Assembly: GCA_030266525.1 (NCBI GenBank)
Contig: JAJDIC010000091.1
Location: 1 to 7,491 of the forward strand
Direction of reading: 5' to 3'
DNA length: 7,491 nucleotides
From: Desulfovibrio sp. OttesenSCG-928-G15
Lineage (GTDB): Bacteria; Desulfobacterota; Desulfovibrionia; Desulfovibrionales; Desulfovibrionaceae
The notes under the pieces were generated by a model. It was given only the letters and a program-made list of their open reading frames with translations, did not search any database and was not told the DNA's origin. The position numbers and the translations under genes were made by a program. This document shows, piece after piece, positions 1 through 5,184 of this stretch; positions within the stretch are counted from its first letter, which is position 1; each line of letters starts with the position of its first letter.

Positions 1-23
1 CGGCCTCCAGAATTCAGAGGCCG
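1..23 (-). terminator. GC-rich hairpin, possible terminator at the window edge
   Basis: Perfect 7-bp inverted repeat CGGCCTC (1-7) / GAGGCCG (17-23) around a 9-nt loop. It lies 38 bp beyond the stop codon of the leftward gene at 61-438, where a terminator of that transcript would be expected. A T-tract for leftward transcription would fall outside the window, so termination cannot be confirmed. Confidence 0.35.
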
Positions 24-60
24 CATCGCTATATTGGTTGATGAAAGTGGCGGTATTCCA

Positions 61-438
61 CTACAATTCGTCCAGGGGCGTATCCGGTGTGATGACAAAT
101 CCACCCCTGTTGACCTTGGCAGTCATGTCCGGTTTCGGCGTGGGCGCGGTCTGAGCCGACGGCGGGGGTGTGTCTCTCTTCTTATCCTTGCCGCGTCTGA
201 ACTCGTTCAGATATTTGGCGAGGGTCGGCGGCTTTACCTCAATGCCTTTCTCATGGAGTTTTCCGGCAATCTCCTGTGTGTCGAAGCCGCGCCTTTTCAT
301 CCGTTCCAACGTAGGGGCCAGGGCACGGATCGCTTCTTTCACGGTAAGGCTGCGGTTGCCGTCAAGGGTGACTTTTACAGGTTTGAGCTTGGCGAATTCC
401 AATCTGATTTCCTTGACCTGGGCTGCGGTGATATTCAT
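61..438 (-). CDS. Small HTH protein next to oriT, possible mobilization accessory factor
   Basis: A 125-residue protein that I cannot assign to a named family with certainty. Residues about 31-82 form a predicted helical block with helix-turn-helix character (LTVKEAIRALAPTLERMKRR, GFDTQEIAGKL, then PTLAKYLNEFRR). The pattern 'regulated by growing helix, G-x-x-x-x-E-I, then TLxxYL' is reminiscent of small TraK- or MobC-like DNA-binding proteins of mobilizable plasmids. The tail from about residue 83 is basic, then rich in Pro and Thr, and looks disordered. The start at 438 is supported by AGGAG nine bases upstream of the ATG. The gene is transcribed away from the oriT at 516-556 and comes after the relaxase in transcription order, so binding at oriT as a relaxosome accessory is a reasonable inference. 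An autoregulator or a copy-control protein are alternatives. Confidence 0.6.
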   Translation of the reverse strand: MNITAAQVKEIRLEFAKLKPVKVTLDGNRSLTVKEAIRALAPTLERMKRRGFDTQEIAGKLHEKGIEVKPPTLAKYLNEFRRGKDKKRDTPPPSAQTAPTPKPDMTAKVNRGGFVITPDTPLDEL

Positions 439-461
439 GCTGTTTCTCTCCTGTATGGTGA

Positions 462-476
462 CGGGGAAATGCCCCG
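462..476. repeat. Short GC-rich palindrome upstream of the small HTH gene
   Basis: CGGGG (462-466) and CCCCG (472-476) pair around a 5-nt loop, 24 bp upstream of the start codon at 438. There is no T-tract on the minus strand, so it is not a convincing terminator of the relaxase transcript. It may be an operator or leader hairpin of the small HTH gene. Confidence 0.3.
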
Positions 477-497
477 GATTTTGCTTTCTGCCTTTGG

Positions 498-516
498 CGG
501 TCGAGCGGCACGGTCG
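498..516. repeat. Direct repeat CGGTCG next to oriT
   Basis: CGGTCG occurs at 498-503 and 511-516, 13 bp apart and immediately left of the oriT hairpins. Spacing of a little over one helical turn fits a binding site for an accessory protein, but two 6-mers in GC-rich DNA can arise by chance. Confidence 0.25.
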
Positions 517-556
517 CCCACACTTCGCGGAGTGAAGTATAGTGGGCTATACTTTT
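516..556 (+). other. oriT: Origin of transfer (oriT), MobV / pMV158 type
   Basis: Two mutually exclusive hairpins overlap here. The first pairs GCCCAC (516-521) with GTGGGC (542-547) and, above it, ACTTC (522-526) with GAAGT (534-538), leaving an ATA bulge (539-541). The second pairs AAGTATAG (535-542) with CTATACTT (547-554) around the loop TGGG. From memory, the pMV158 oriT has the same arrangement and the nick-region sequence TAGTGTG/TTATACTT; here it reads TAGTGGG/CTATACTT. By analogy the nick would fall on the plus strand between G546 and C547. The site lies in the 158-bp gap between the MobV relaxase gene and the small HTH gene. Identification rests on the sequence match plus the adjacent relaxase of the matching family. 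Confidence 0.85.
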
Positions 557-596
557 GGCTTTCGTAAAGATTCGGTGCGGACGTAGGGATAATCCC

Positions 597-1883
597 TCAG
601 CGGCCCATGCCCATGCCGCGCGGCCTCCGCTCCAATGACTGCGCCTTTTCCCGCTGGCGCTGCTGTTCCTGCGCTTCTTTCTCCCGCGCCAATTCGGCTT
701 CCCGGAGCTGCTGTTCCTCCTGGCGCTGGCGTTCTTGCTGCTCCCGCTCCTGGGCCAGCCGCTTTTGCTCCGCCGCTTTCCGCTGCGCTTCCTGGCGCTG
801 CTCTCTCTCGTAATCGCTGCGCATCATGGCGGCTGTCGTATTCCAGCGGAAAAACTTCTCGGTTTCCTCAAGACGGGCGAGAAGGTTTTGATTGCTGTGC
901 CGCAAGTTCAGGATGTCAGTGTTGATTTGTTGACGTTCTTCGGCATGTTGCAATTGAATCCCCAAAGCCTTGTCGTGTAATTCCCTGGCCCGAATGCGCA
1001 ATTTTTCATTCTCGGCTTTCAGCTTTTCGTTGTGCGTGTCCACAATGCCTTTTGCGGCCAAGGCCTTTTTTTGCCGTTCGATAATCCCCTGGGCGGCTTG
1101 CAGCACAGCTTTAAAGTTGAACATGGAAGCCGGGGGAATGTCAGACTGCGCGGCAAGCTCTTTCTCCGCTTCCTGGGCCTGACGCTCATAGGACTGCAAC
1201 CGCTCCGTCAACTCGGATTCCTCCCGCCGCTTCCGTTCAAGCTCGGCGCGTCTGGCTTCTGCCTCCTTTTCCAGACTGTGAAGCGCCTCTTGCTGCTGCT
1301 TGAATTCACGGGTGTTCAGATGCTTTTTCTTCGCTCCCGGCTCCTGTGCGACGCCGCGCTGCAAATCGAAGCCACGGTTTTGCAGATACCGGGGCAACTC
1401 GGTTTGCAGCTTTTTCAGACTTTCCCGCGTATAGATGTTTTTCGCGTTCAGCCGCCCATCCCTTGTCACCGGAACATGCAGGAAGTGCATGTGCGGCGTT
1501 TTCTCGTCCATGTGAACCATTGCGGAGACGACATTTTCCGCGCCGACGAACTCTGTCAGGAACGCCTTGCTTTCCTCGAAAAAGCGCCGGGTGTCCTCCG
1601 ATGACAGTTTCTCGAAAAAGGCGCTGTCGGAGGACACGATGAGGCCGCACATATGCACGGCGTCTTTCCTGACCGCCTTGACCAGCAACAGATCGTCGAT
1701 GCGATTCTGGATGGCCTCGGCGTAGTTCTCGGCAGCGTGTTCGTGCAGATCGTAGTTGCCCATGCTCCGCTCGTAGTCGATATCCGGATTGGAACGGCTT
1801 TCGCGCTCCCGCCGATTGTGGCTCTGGATGCCTCGGATTGCCTCTTTTTTGAATTTATCCATGTGCAGGACAAGGAACGACAT
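597..1883 (-). CDS. mobV: MobV-family relaxase (Mob_Pre, plasmid mobilization protein)
   Basis: A 428-residue relaxase that would nick oriT, stay bound to the 5' end of the transferred strand and pilot it into a recipient through a conjugation channel supplied by another element. The N-terminal domain (about 1-190) carries the Mob_Pre signatures: SHNRRERE with His22 and Arg24 in the HNxR motif, and HMDEKTPHMHF at 124-134, the metal-binding HxDExTPHxH motif, followed by VPV. His22 matches the position of the catalytic histidine of MobM of pMV158. Residues about 195-420 are Glu/Gln/Lys/Arg-rich coiled coil ending in RPRGMGMGR, as in other Mob_Pre proteins. The ATG at 1883 has AAGGAGG seven bases upstream and lies one base after the preceding gene's stop, indicating translational coupling. 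A small palindrome AGGGATAATCCCT (585-597) lies at its stop codon. The cognate oriT lies just beyond its 3' end. Confidence 0.95.
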   Translation of the reverse strand: MSFLVLHMDKFKKEAIRGIQSHNRRERESRSNPDIDYERSMGNYDLHEHAAENYAEAIQNRIDDLLLVKAVRKDAVHMCGLIVSSDSAFFEKLSSEDTRRFFEESKAFLTEFVGAENVVSAMVHMDEKTPHMHFLHVPVTRDGRLNAKNIYTRESLKKLQTELPRYLQNRGFDLQRGVAQEPGAKKKHLNTREFKQQQEALHSLEKEAEARRAELERKRREESELTERLQSYERQAQEAEKELAAQSDIPPASMFNFKAVLQAAQGIIERQKKALAAKGIVDTHNEKLKAENEKLRIRARELHDKALGIQLQHAEERQQINTDILNLRHSNQNLLARLEETEKFFRWNTTAAMMRSDYEREQRQEAQRKAAEQKRLAQEREQQERQRQEEQQLREAELAREKEAQEQQRQREKAQSLERRPRGMGMGR

Positions 1884-1884
1884 T

Positions 1885-2559
1885 TTATTGCCTCCTTGCG
1901 TCCGTCACGGCGTCCAGCAGGCCGGACAGGGGGCGGATGTCGCCGCGCATGTTCTCCGGGCCTGGGGAGAGAGCCGGAACAGATTGCCCGGCTTCCAGTA
2001 CGGCACGGGCCTTGGCCGGATCGCCAACCAGTTTTGGCGGATCAACATGTTCGTGATAGCCATTGCTGCAATTCGTGATTTCAAACAGACCGGGCAGGTG
2101 GCCGGACTGCTTCACTCCCTGGCGGGAATACGCGGCCCACGTTTTGGCGAAGTTCTTACGGAACCAGTGTTCGGACTCTTCCACACCGCAATCTTGGCAC
2201 AACTGCACCCAGCCGCCGTAGGCATGCATGATAACGGCCAGGGTCACGGCATCGTCGAAAACCACGCTGGCATACGCGCCGTGACTCCCGATAGCGGCAA
2301 GCACCTTGCCCGCCTCGACTTCGGCCTTGTCTTCCGCGCTACCGCCGCTGATATGCTCCAGAAAGTCAGCCGGAACAGGCATGGACGTGTATTTCCGACT
2401 TGTCATGATGGACAGCGCGGCTTTTTCCACTTCCGGCAAGCTGAACGGTTCCAGCAGCTTGAAGCGCAGGGCAATTCCCTGGGCGCTCAGGGCCTGGCCG
2501 TAGCACTCGGCAACGCCCTGCATAAGAACGTCAAAGCGGTCAAAATCAGCTTGCGTCAT
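1885..2559 (-). CDS. DUF6475-like phage/IME protein of unknown function
   Basis: A 224-residue protein resembling the DUF6475-type proteins found next to replication genes in prophages and integrative elements. Features I recognise are an early block YGQALS...ALRFKLLEPFSLPEVEKAAL (residues about 20-49), a PVPADFLEHI segment (61-70), the core GKVLAAIGSHGAYASVVFDDAVTLAVI (about 84-110) and GGWVQLC (115-121), then W-rich FRKNFAKTW. The C-terminal tail from about 170 is poorly structured. It starts with GGAGGTGA close to the ATG and overlaps the preceding replication gene by 14 bp; its stop is one base before the relaxase ATG. Position next to a replisome organiser suggests a replication-associated role, for example helicase loading, but this is inference: no P-loop ATPase motif is visible. 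Confidence 0.75.
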   Translation of the reverse strand: MTQADFDRFDVLMQGVAECYGQALSAQGIALRFKLLEPFSLPEVEKAALSIMTSRKYTSMPVPADFLEHISGGSAEDKAEVEAGKVLAAIGSHGAYASVVFDDAVTLAVIMHAYGGWVQLCQDCGVEESEHWFRKNFAKTWAAYSRQGVKQSGHLPGLFEITNCSNGYHEHVDPPKLVGDPAKARAVLEAGQSVPALSPGPENMRGDIRPLSGLLDAVTDARRQ

Positions 2560-3505
2560 GCGTCACCTCCGCAACAGTGGTATCCCCGAATAGCAGCCGT
2601 TTTGCGTCTCTGCCTGCCTTCTGGTTGGTTTCAACGCGCCTTTGCGCACCCGACTTCCAAGCCCCGGTTTTCGACGCTGTACGGTTTTTTTCCGCCGCGC
2701 TTTCCATTTTGGCAGTGAGCTGATCGAACTGTTTCCGCAACTTCTCCGGGCTTTGAATGTTCGTCCGCCAGAAGATGTCGGAACAGGCCCACTTGATAAC
2801 CTCGGCCACGAAATGCGGCTCCGACATGCGTTCATCGTTGCGCAAGGCCACATCGAAGCTCCGCGCCCATGTCTGGAGATTCGGCTCCTTGAGGGTCGGC
2901 ACGTTGTCTTTCAGCGTATCCAGCATCAAGACTGCCAGCCGGTAGGCGTCCGAATCTTCCGGGAAAAGGAATTTTGTGAGTTTTCCTTTCTCCTGCTCCG
3001 CATTGCCCGCCGCCGGGGCTGGTTGAGAAGAGTGAAAAGGAACAGGTACAGGTTCTGGAGATGGTTCTGGAACTGGAGAAGGAAGAGGAGAAGGGGGATT
3101 GCCCTCGGCATGCTGTTCGCATGCTTCGCGCATGGTTTTTTCCTGGCGGGCGTTCCATCGTGCGGCTGCGGCGTTGCGGGCGTTGGCTTTACGGCGTTCG
3201 GCATGTATGGCGTAGCCCTGGTGGTCGCTCCAATCGTGAAGAGCGTACACGTCATGGCCGTCTTTTTCCAGAAAGCCGCACTCCACCAGGGCGACGACAA
3301 ATTGCTGCGGATCTCCCTCCCATCCGGCTTCCAGGGCAATGTCAATCTCGTCCATGCCATGCAGCACGCCGGAAGGATGCGTCATGGCCGTGGCAATCCA
3401 TAAGTCGATGAGGTAATCCGTCGAGCCGGGGCCGAGCAGCAGGCGCAGCCGTTTGCGCTTTCTGTGGCCCCGGAAGGATACGGCAAGGCGAATGTCGCTA
3501 TTCAT
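2546..3505 (-). CDS. Phage-type replisome organiser / replication initiation protein
   Basis: A 319-residue protein with the layout of phage replication initiators. Residues 1-100 form a winged-helix-like domain ending in HDWSDHQGYAI, followed by the basic stretch ERRKANARNAAAARWN (103-118) common after this domain. Residues 136-165 are a rigid X-Pro repeat linker (PSPLPSPVPEPSPEPVPVP). Residues about 180-270 are a DnaD-like C-terminal domain with KEPNLQTWARSFD and FWRTNIQSPEKLRKQFDQL (245-263), which in phage relatives contacts DNA or the helicase loader. It likely binds an origin on the excised element and recruits host replication proteins. The ATG at 3505 overlaps the alpA stop by 8 bp, with GGGAG of the ribosome binding site inside the alpA end. 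The family assignment is by recognised sequence pattern; the exact origin it binds is not proven. Confidence 0.8.
   Translation of the reverse strand: MNSDIRLAVSFRGHRKRKRLRLLLGPGSTDYLIDLWIATAMTHPSGVLHGMDEIDIALEAGWEGDPQQFVVALVECGFLEKDGHDVYALHDWSDHQGYAIHAERRKANARNAAAARWNARQEKTMREACEQHAEGNPPSPLPSPVPEPSPEPVPVPFHSSQPAPAAGNAEQEKGKLTKFLFPEDSDAYRLAVLMLDTLKDNVPTLKEPNLQTWARSFDVALRNDERMSEPHFVAEVIKWACSDIFWRTNIQSPEKLRKQFDQLTAKMESAAEKNRTASKTGAWKSGAQRRVETNQKAGRDAKRLLFGDTTVAEVTHDAS
3039..3098. repeat. Purine-rich 6-bp-period tract inside the replication gene
   Basis: On the plus strand GG recurs every 6 bp about ten times in a row (GGAACA, GGTACA, GGTTCT, GGAGAT and so on), with GGTTCTGGA repeated at 3051-3059 and 3063-3071. 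It encodes the X-Pro linker between the two domains of the replication protein. The simplest reading is a repetitive protein linker; an origin inside the gene, as in lambda O, is an alternative. Confidence 0.5.
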
Positions 3506-3710
3506 TGCCCGCTCCCTGATTGCCGAGGTTTTCGATAAACGCGGTAATGTCCTCGGCTCTCCAGACGGTTGTGCGGGGGCCGAGTTTGATAGGCTTGGGG
3601 TAGCGCCCAGTGCGGCAACCTTCCCACCATGAGCTTCGCCCTACCGGGACGAGAGCCAGAACCTGATTGATGCGCAGTAATTTTTTGGAAACAATGGATA
3701 AGTCAGACAT
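3498..3710 (-). CDS. alpA: AlpA-family transcriptional regulator / excisionase
   Basis: A 70-residue MerR-like winged-helix protein of the AlpA family. The signature is clear: LLRINQVLALVPVGRSSWW (recognition region), then YPKPIKLGPRTTVWRAEDITAFIE, the conserved 'PKPxKLGPRxxxWxxxDIxAWI' wing and last helix. AlpA proteins act as activators of integrase genes or as excisionases that bend attachment-site DNA. The start at 3710 has AAGGAG seven bases upstream. It is the first gene of the leftward operon alpA - replication - DUF6475 - mobV and overlaps the next gene by 8 bp. Its likely binding sites are the 15-bp-spaced repeats upstream (3794-3830) or repeats near the attachment site; that link is inference. 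Confidence 0.92.
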   Translation of the reverse strand: MSDLSIVSKKLLRINQVLALVPVGRSSWWEGCRTGRYPKPIKLGPRTTVWRAEDITAFIENLGNQGAGNE

Positions 3711-3724
3711 AAAGAATCTCCTTT

Positions 3725-3741
3725 GTAGAAATTTGGTCTAC
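3725..3741. promoter_or_regulatory. Short palindrome just upstream of the alpA ribosome binding site
   Basis: GTAGA (3725-3729) and TCTAC (3737-3741) are inverted around a 7-bp spacer. The palindrome abuts the alpA ribosome binding site (3718-3723), so a bound protein or an RNA hairpin could affect expression of the whole operon. No convincing -35/-10 pair was identified for this promoter. Confidence 0.3.
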
Positions 3742-3793
3742 TCAGGAGATTGAAGGAATATGGCTGTGAAAAAAGTATGAAGTATCGTGCGCT

Positions 3794-3830
3794 GAGACTT
3801 GTTGTTGGGAGACTTTTTCCCGAGAGACTT
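3794..3830. promoter_or_regulatory. Three GAGACTT direct repeats at exact 15-bp spacing
   Basis: GAGACTT occurs at 3794-3800, 3809-3815 and 3824-3830, so the repeat starts are exactly 15 bp apart; an inverted near-copy (AAAGTCT) follows at about 3861-3867. They lie in the 178-bp gap between the unknown gene and alpA, some 84 bp upstream of the alpA start. Regular short direct repeats fit binding sites of an AlpA/excisionase-type protein or iterons for the replication protein. Which protein binds is unknown. Confidence 0.6.
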
Positions 3831-3888
3831 CTTGTCTAATAATTACAACGCCTTAAAAGGAAAGTCTAAACATGGTTGAAGATATTTA

Positions 3889-4848
3889 CTATTCTGGCAT
3901 CCTACCGGGATGTTTGAGTTCAGCAGGAACTTTTTCCCATACCTCTCTTGCTGCGGCACGGTGAGGCCTATCGCCAAGGCGTGCTGTTGCTGCTTCAAAA
4001 AAAGTAACCCAGTTGGTCTTTCCAATGACGTGGTTAAGCAAGCCTGGCTTCCAAGCACTCTTGTCATTTTCAAACATCTGGCTTTCTTGAAGTAGCTCTT
4101 TTACAAGCTCTTCACATACTTCGGTGGTTGCGGTAATGCGCTCAATATCTTTCCTGCTGCCGGTGGAGGGCGGGGCTGTGTCCTGTACTTGCGGCTGTAC
4201 TATGGATATGTCCGCATCCGGTGTTGAATCAAGAATTTCTTTCACAAGGGCATGAGTAATGCCCTTTACCTCCCGGAGCAAAGGATAGTTGCGAAGGAAG
4301 CGGATAACGGCAACCTTATCCACAAGTATGGTGTCTGAAAAAATCTGGCTGATAAAATGGTAACTTGAAATTGAGAGCGTAAGTATTTTTTCTTCAAACA
4401 ACTCGGAGGACTGTAAATATTGCTCAAAAACGTCTGTTGTTTCCAGCCGCGCCAGGGTGCTGAGCAAAAACTCCCTTTCCTTTGGAAAAATGGCATCAAT
4501 GTCCTCGTATGATTCTTCCAAGATGAAATGAAGCCCCTCCCGCAAGGTGTTGGCTTGAATGTTCAGCGAAAGTTTTCGGAAAAAAGCCATCATATCAAGA
4601 GCGCACAAATGGGCATGAAAGTATTTTACCGACAAATCTACCTCCGGCAGGGCGGGGCTTTCAATTTTGTATACAGCTTGATTGCTGTCGGCAAAACCGC
4701 GCCAGTAAGTTTCATGCGCCCTGCGCCATAATTCCACGGGAAATAGATTATCGGGCCAAAGTGCCAGAATGATTTTTTCGATTTCATTTCCGGTCAGGCC
4801 ATAGCCTTCGCGTACTCTGCCAAGTGATATTTTTTCTGAGTCCAGCAT
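3889..4848 (-). CDS. Unknown protein, possible cargo or regulator of the element
   Basis: I do not recognise the family. The protein has 319 residues from the ATG at 4848. It opens with a mostly helical region containing GLTGNEIEKIILALWPDNLF and WRRAHETYWRGF. A helical middle follows, then a Pro/Thr/Ser-rich linker at about 208-231, and a separate C-terminal domain at about 232-319 with SAWKPGLLNHVIGKTNW and ARLGDRPHRAAAREVWEKVP. No signal peptide, membrane segment or clear catalytic motif is visible. An upstream in-frame TTG at 4941 would add 31 residues, but that stretch runs through a 67-bp palindrome, so the ATG is preferred although its ribosome binding site is weak. The gene is visibly more AT-rich than its neighbours, suggesting separate acquisition. 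It sits between the integrase pair and the alpA operon and has its own control region. Confidence 0.75.
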   Translation of the reverse strand: MLDSEKISLGRVREGYGLTGNEIEKIILALWPDNLFPVELWRRAHETYWRGFADSNQAVYKIESPALPEVDLSVKYFHAHLCALDMMAFFRKLSLNIQANTLREGLHFILEESYEDIDAIFPKEREFLLSTLARLETTDVFEQYLQSSELFEEKILTLSISSYHFISQIFSDTILVDKVAVIRFLRNYPLLREVKGITHALVKEILDSTPDADISIVQPQVQDTAPPSTGSRKDIERITATTEVCEELVKELLQESQMFENDKSAWKPGLLNHVIGKTNWVTFFEAATARLGDRPHRAAAREVWEKVPAELKHPGRMPE

Positions 4849-4861
4849 GGTCTTATCAGTA

Positions 4862-4882
4862 CAATATGGGACGCTGATATTG
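4862..4882. promoter_or_regulatory. Operator-like palindrome upstream of the unknown gene
   Basis: CAATAT (4862-4867) and ATATTG (4877-4882) form a perfect inverted repeat with a 9-bp spacer, centred about 24 bp upstream of the ATG at 4848. A weak minus-strand promoter overlaps it: TTGCAA and TGTACT separated by 16 bp. The arrangement suggests repression, possibly autoregulation, of the unknown gene. Confidence 0.4.
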
Positions 4883-4890
4883 CAACAGAA

Positions 4891-4957
4891 AGGGCGGCGC
4901 GGTTTTTGCGAGGGACACCCCAAAGAAGTGTCGCGCTGCAAAAATCCGTGCCGCCCT
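4891..4957. terminator. 67-bp imperfect palindrome, probable terminator of the integrase operon
   Basis: A left arm at 4891-4918 (AGGGCGGC, then GGTTTTTGC, ending GGACAC) pairs with a right arm at 4928-4957 (GTGTCG, then GCAAAAATCC, ending GCCGCCCT) around a 9-nt loop, with only a few mismatches and one-base bulges. It lies 24 bp beyond the stop of the 63-residue gene, and leftward transcripts would read CCCTTTCTGTT after the stem. A terminator is the simplest reading, but the stem is much longer than needed and the T-run is poor. A small mobile palindromic repeat or a structured RNA are alternatives. Confidence 0.5.
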
Positions 4958-4980
4958 GGTGAGTCAGCTTTTCTTGCCGG

Positions 4981-5172
4981 TCAGCTATACCATGCCCTGA
5001 CCATATCAAGACCGTCGTAGCCGAAACTCCTCATGCGCTCTTTCTCTTCCGCGCTCCAGCCGGTATCGGTGACGGTGATTTGAGCGTCTTCCGGTATTTC
5101 TCCGATGGAAACGACGATTTCGTTTGTTGCGGCAGAATCATATTTCATCGTATCGAATTGGCGTTCAGACAT
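4981..5172 (-). CDS. Small acidic protein of unknown function, coupled to the integrase gene
   Basis: A 63-residue protein that I do not recognise. It starts MSERQFDTMKYDSAATNE, has a predicted beta-rich middle (EIVVSIGEIPEDAQITVTDT) and a helical acidic-basic end (SAEEKERMRSFGYDG, then MVRAWYS). No transmembrane segment or known motif is visible. The ATG at 5172 has a strong AGGAGG, and the gene begins 12 bp after the integrase stop, so both genes share a transcript. Small genes directly behind integrases can be excisionases or other directionality factors, but this one lacks a visible HTH and is acidic, which argues against simple DNA binding. The strong ribosome binding site makes me believe it is expressed. 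Confidence 0.65.
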   Translation of the reverse strand: MSERQFDTMKYDSAATNEIVVSIGEIPEDAQITVTDTGWSAEEKERMRSFGYDGLDMVRAWYS

Positions 5173-5184
5173 GTTTCCTCCTCA

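Noticed and set aside
462..476. Palindrome as terminator of the relaxase transcript
   Set aside because: No T-tract follows on the minus strand; it is kept only as a repeat of unknown role.
34..567. Plus-strand open frame of 177 codons at the left end
   Set aside because: It lies opposite the small HTH gene and across the oriT, has no ribosome binding site I can see and no recognisable domain; the minus-strand reading has both.
3039..3098. Periodic tract as a CRISPR-like or microsatellite array
   Set aside because: Units are only 6 bp, degenerate and in frame with an X-Pro protein linker; no spacers exist. No CRISPR array is visible anywhere in the window.
1789..3403. Long plus-strand open frames opposite mobV, the DUF6475 gene and the replication gene (309 and 253 codons)
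   Set aside because: They mirror real genes in GC-rich DNA, give low-complexity Arg/Pro/His-rich products and match no family I know.
4849..4941. TTG start giving a 350-residue version of the unknown gene
   Set aside because: The extra 31 residues run through half of the 67-bp palindrome and the operator-like palindrome and look like non-coding translation; the ATG at 4848 fits better.
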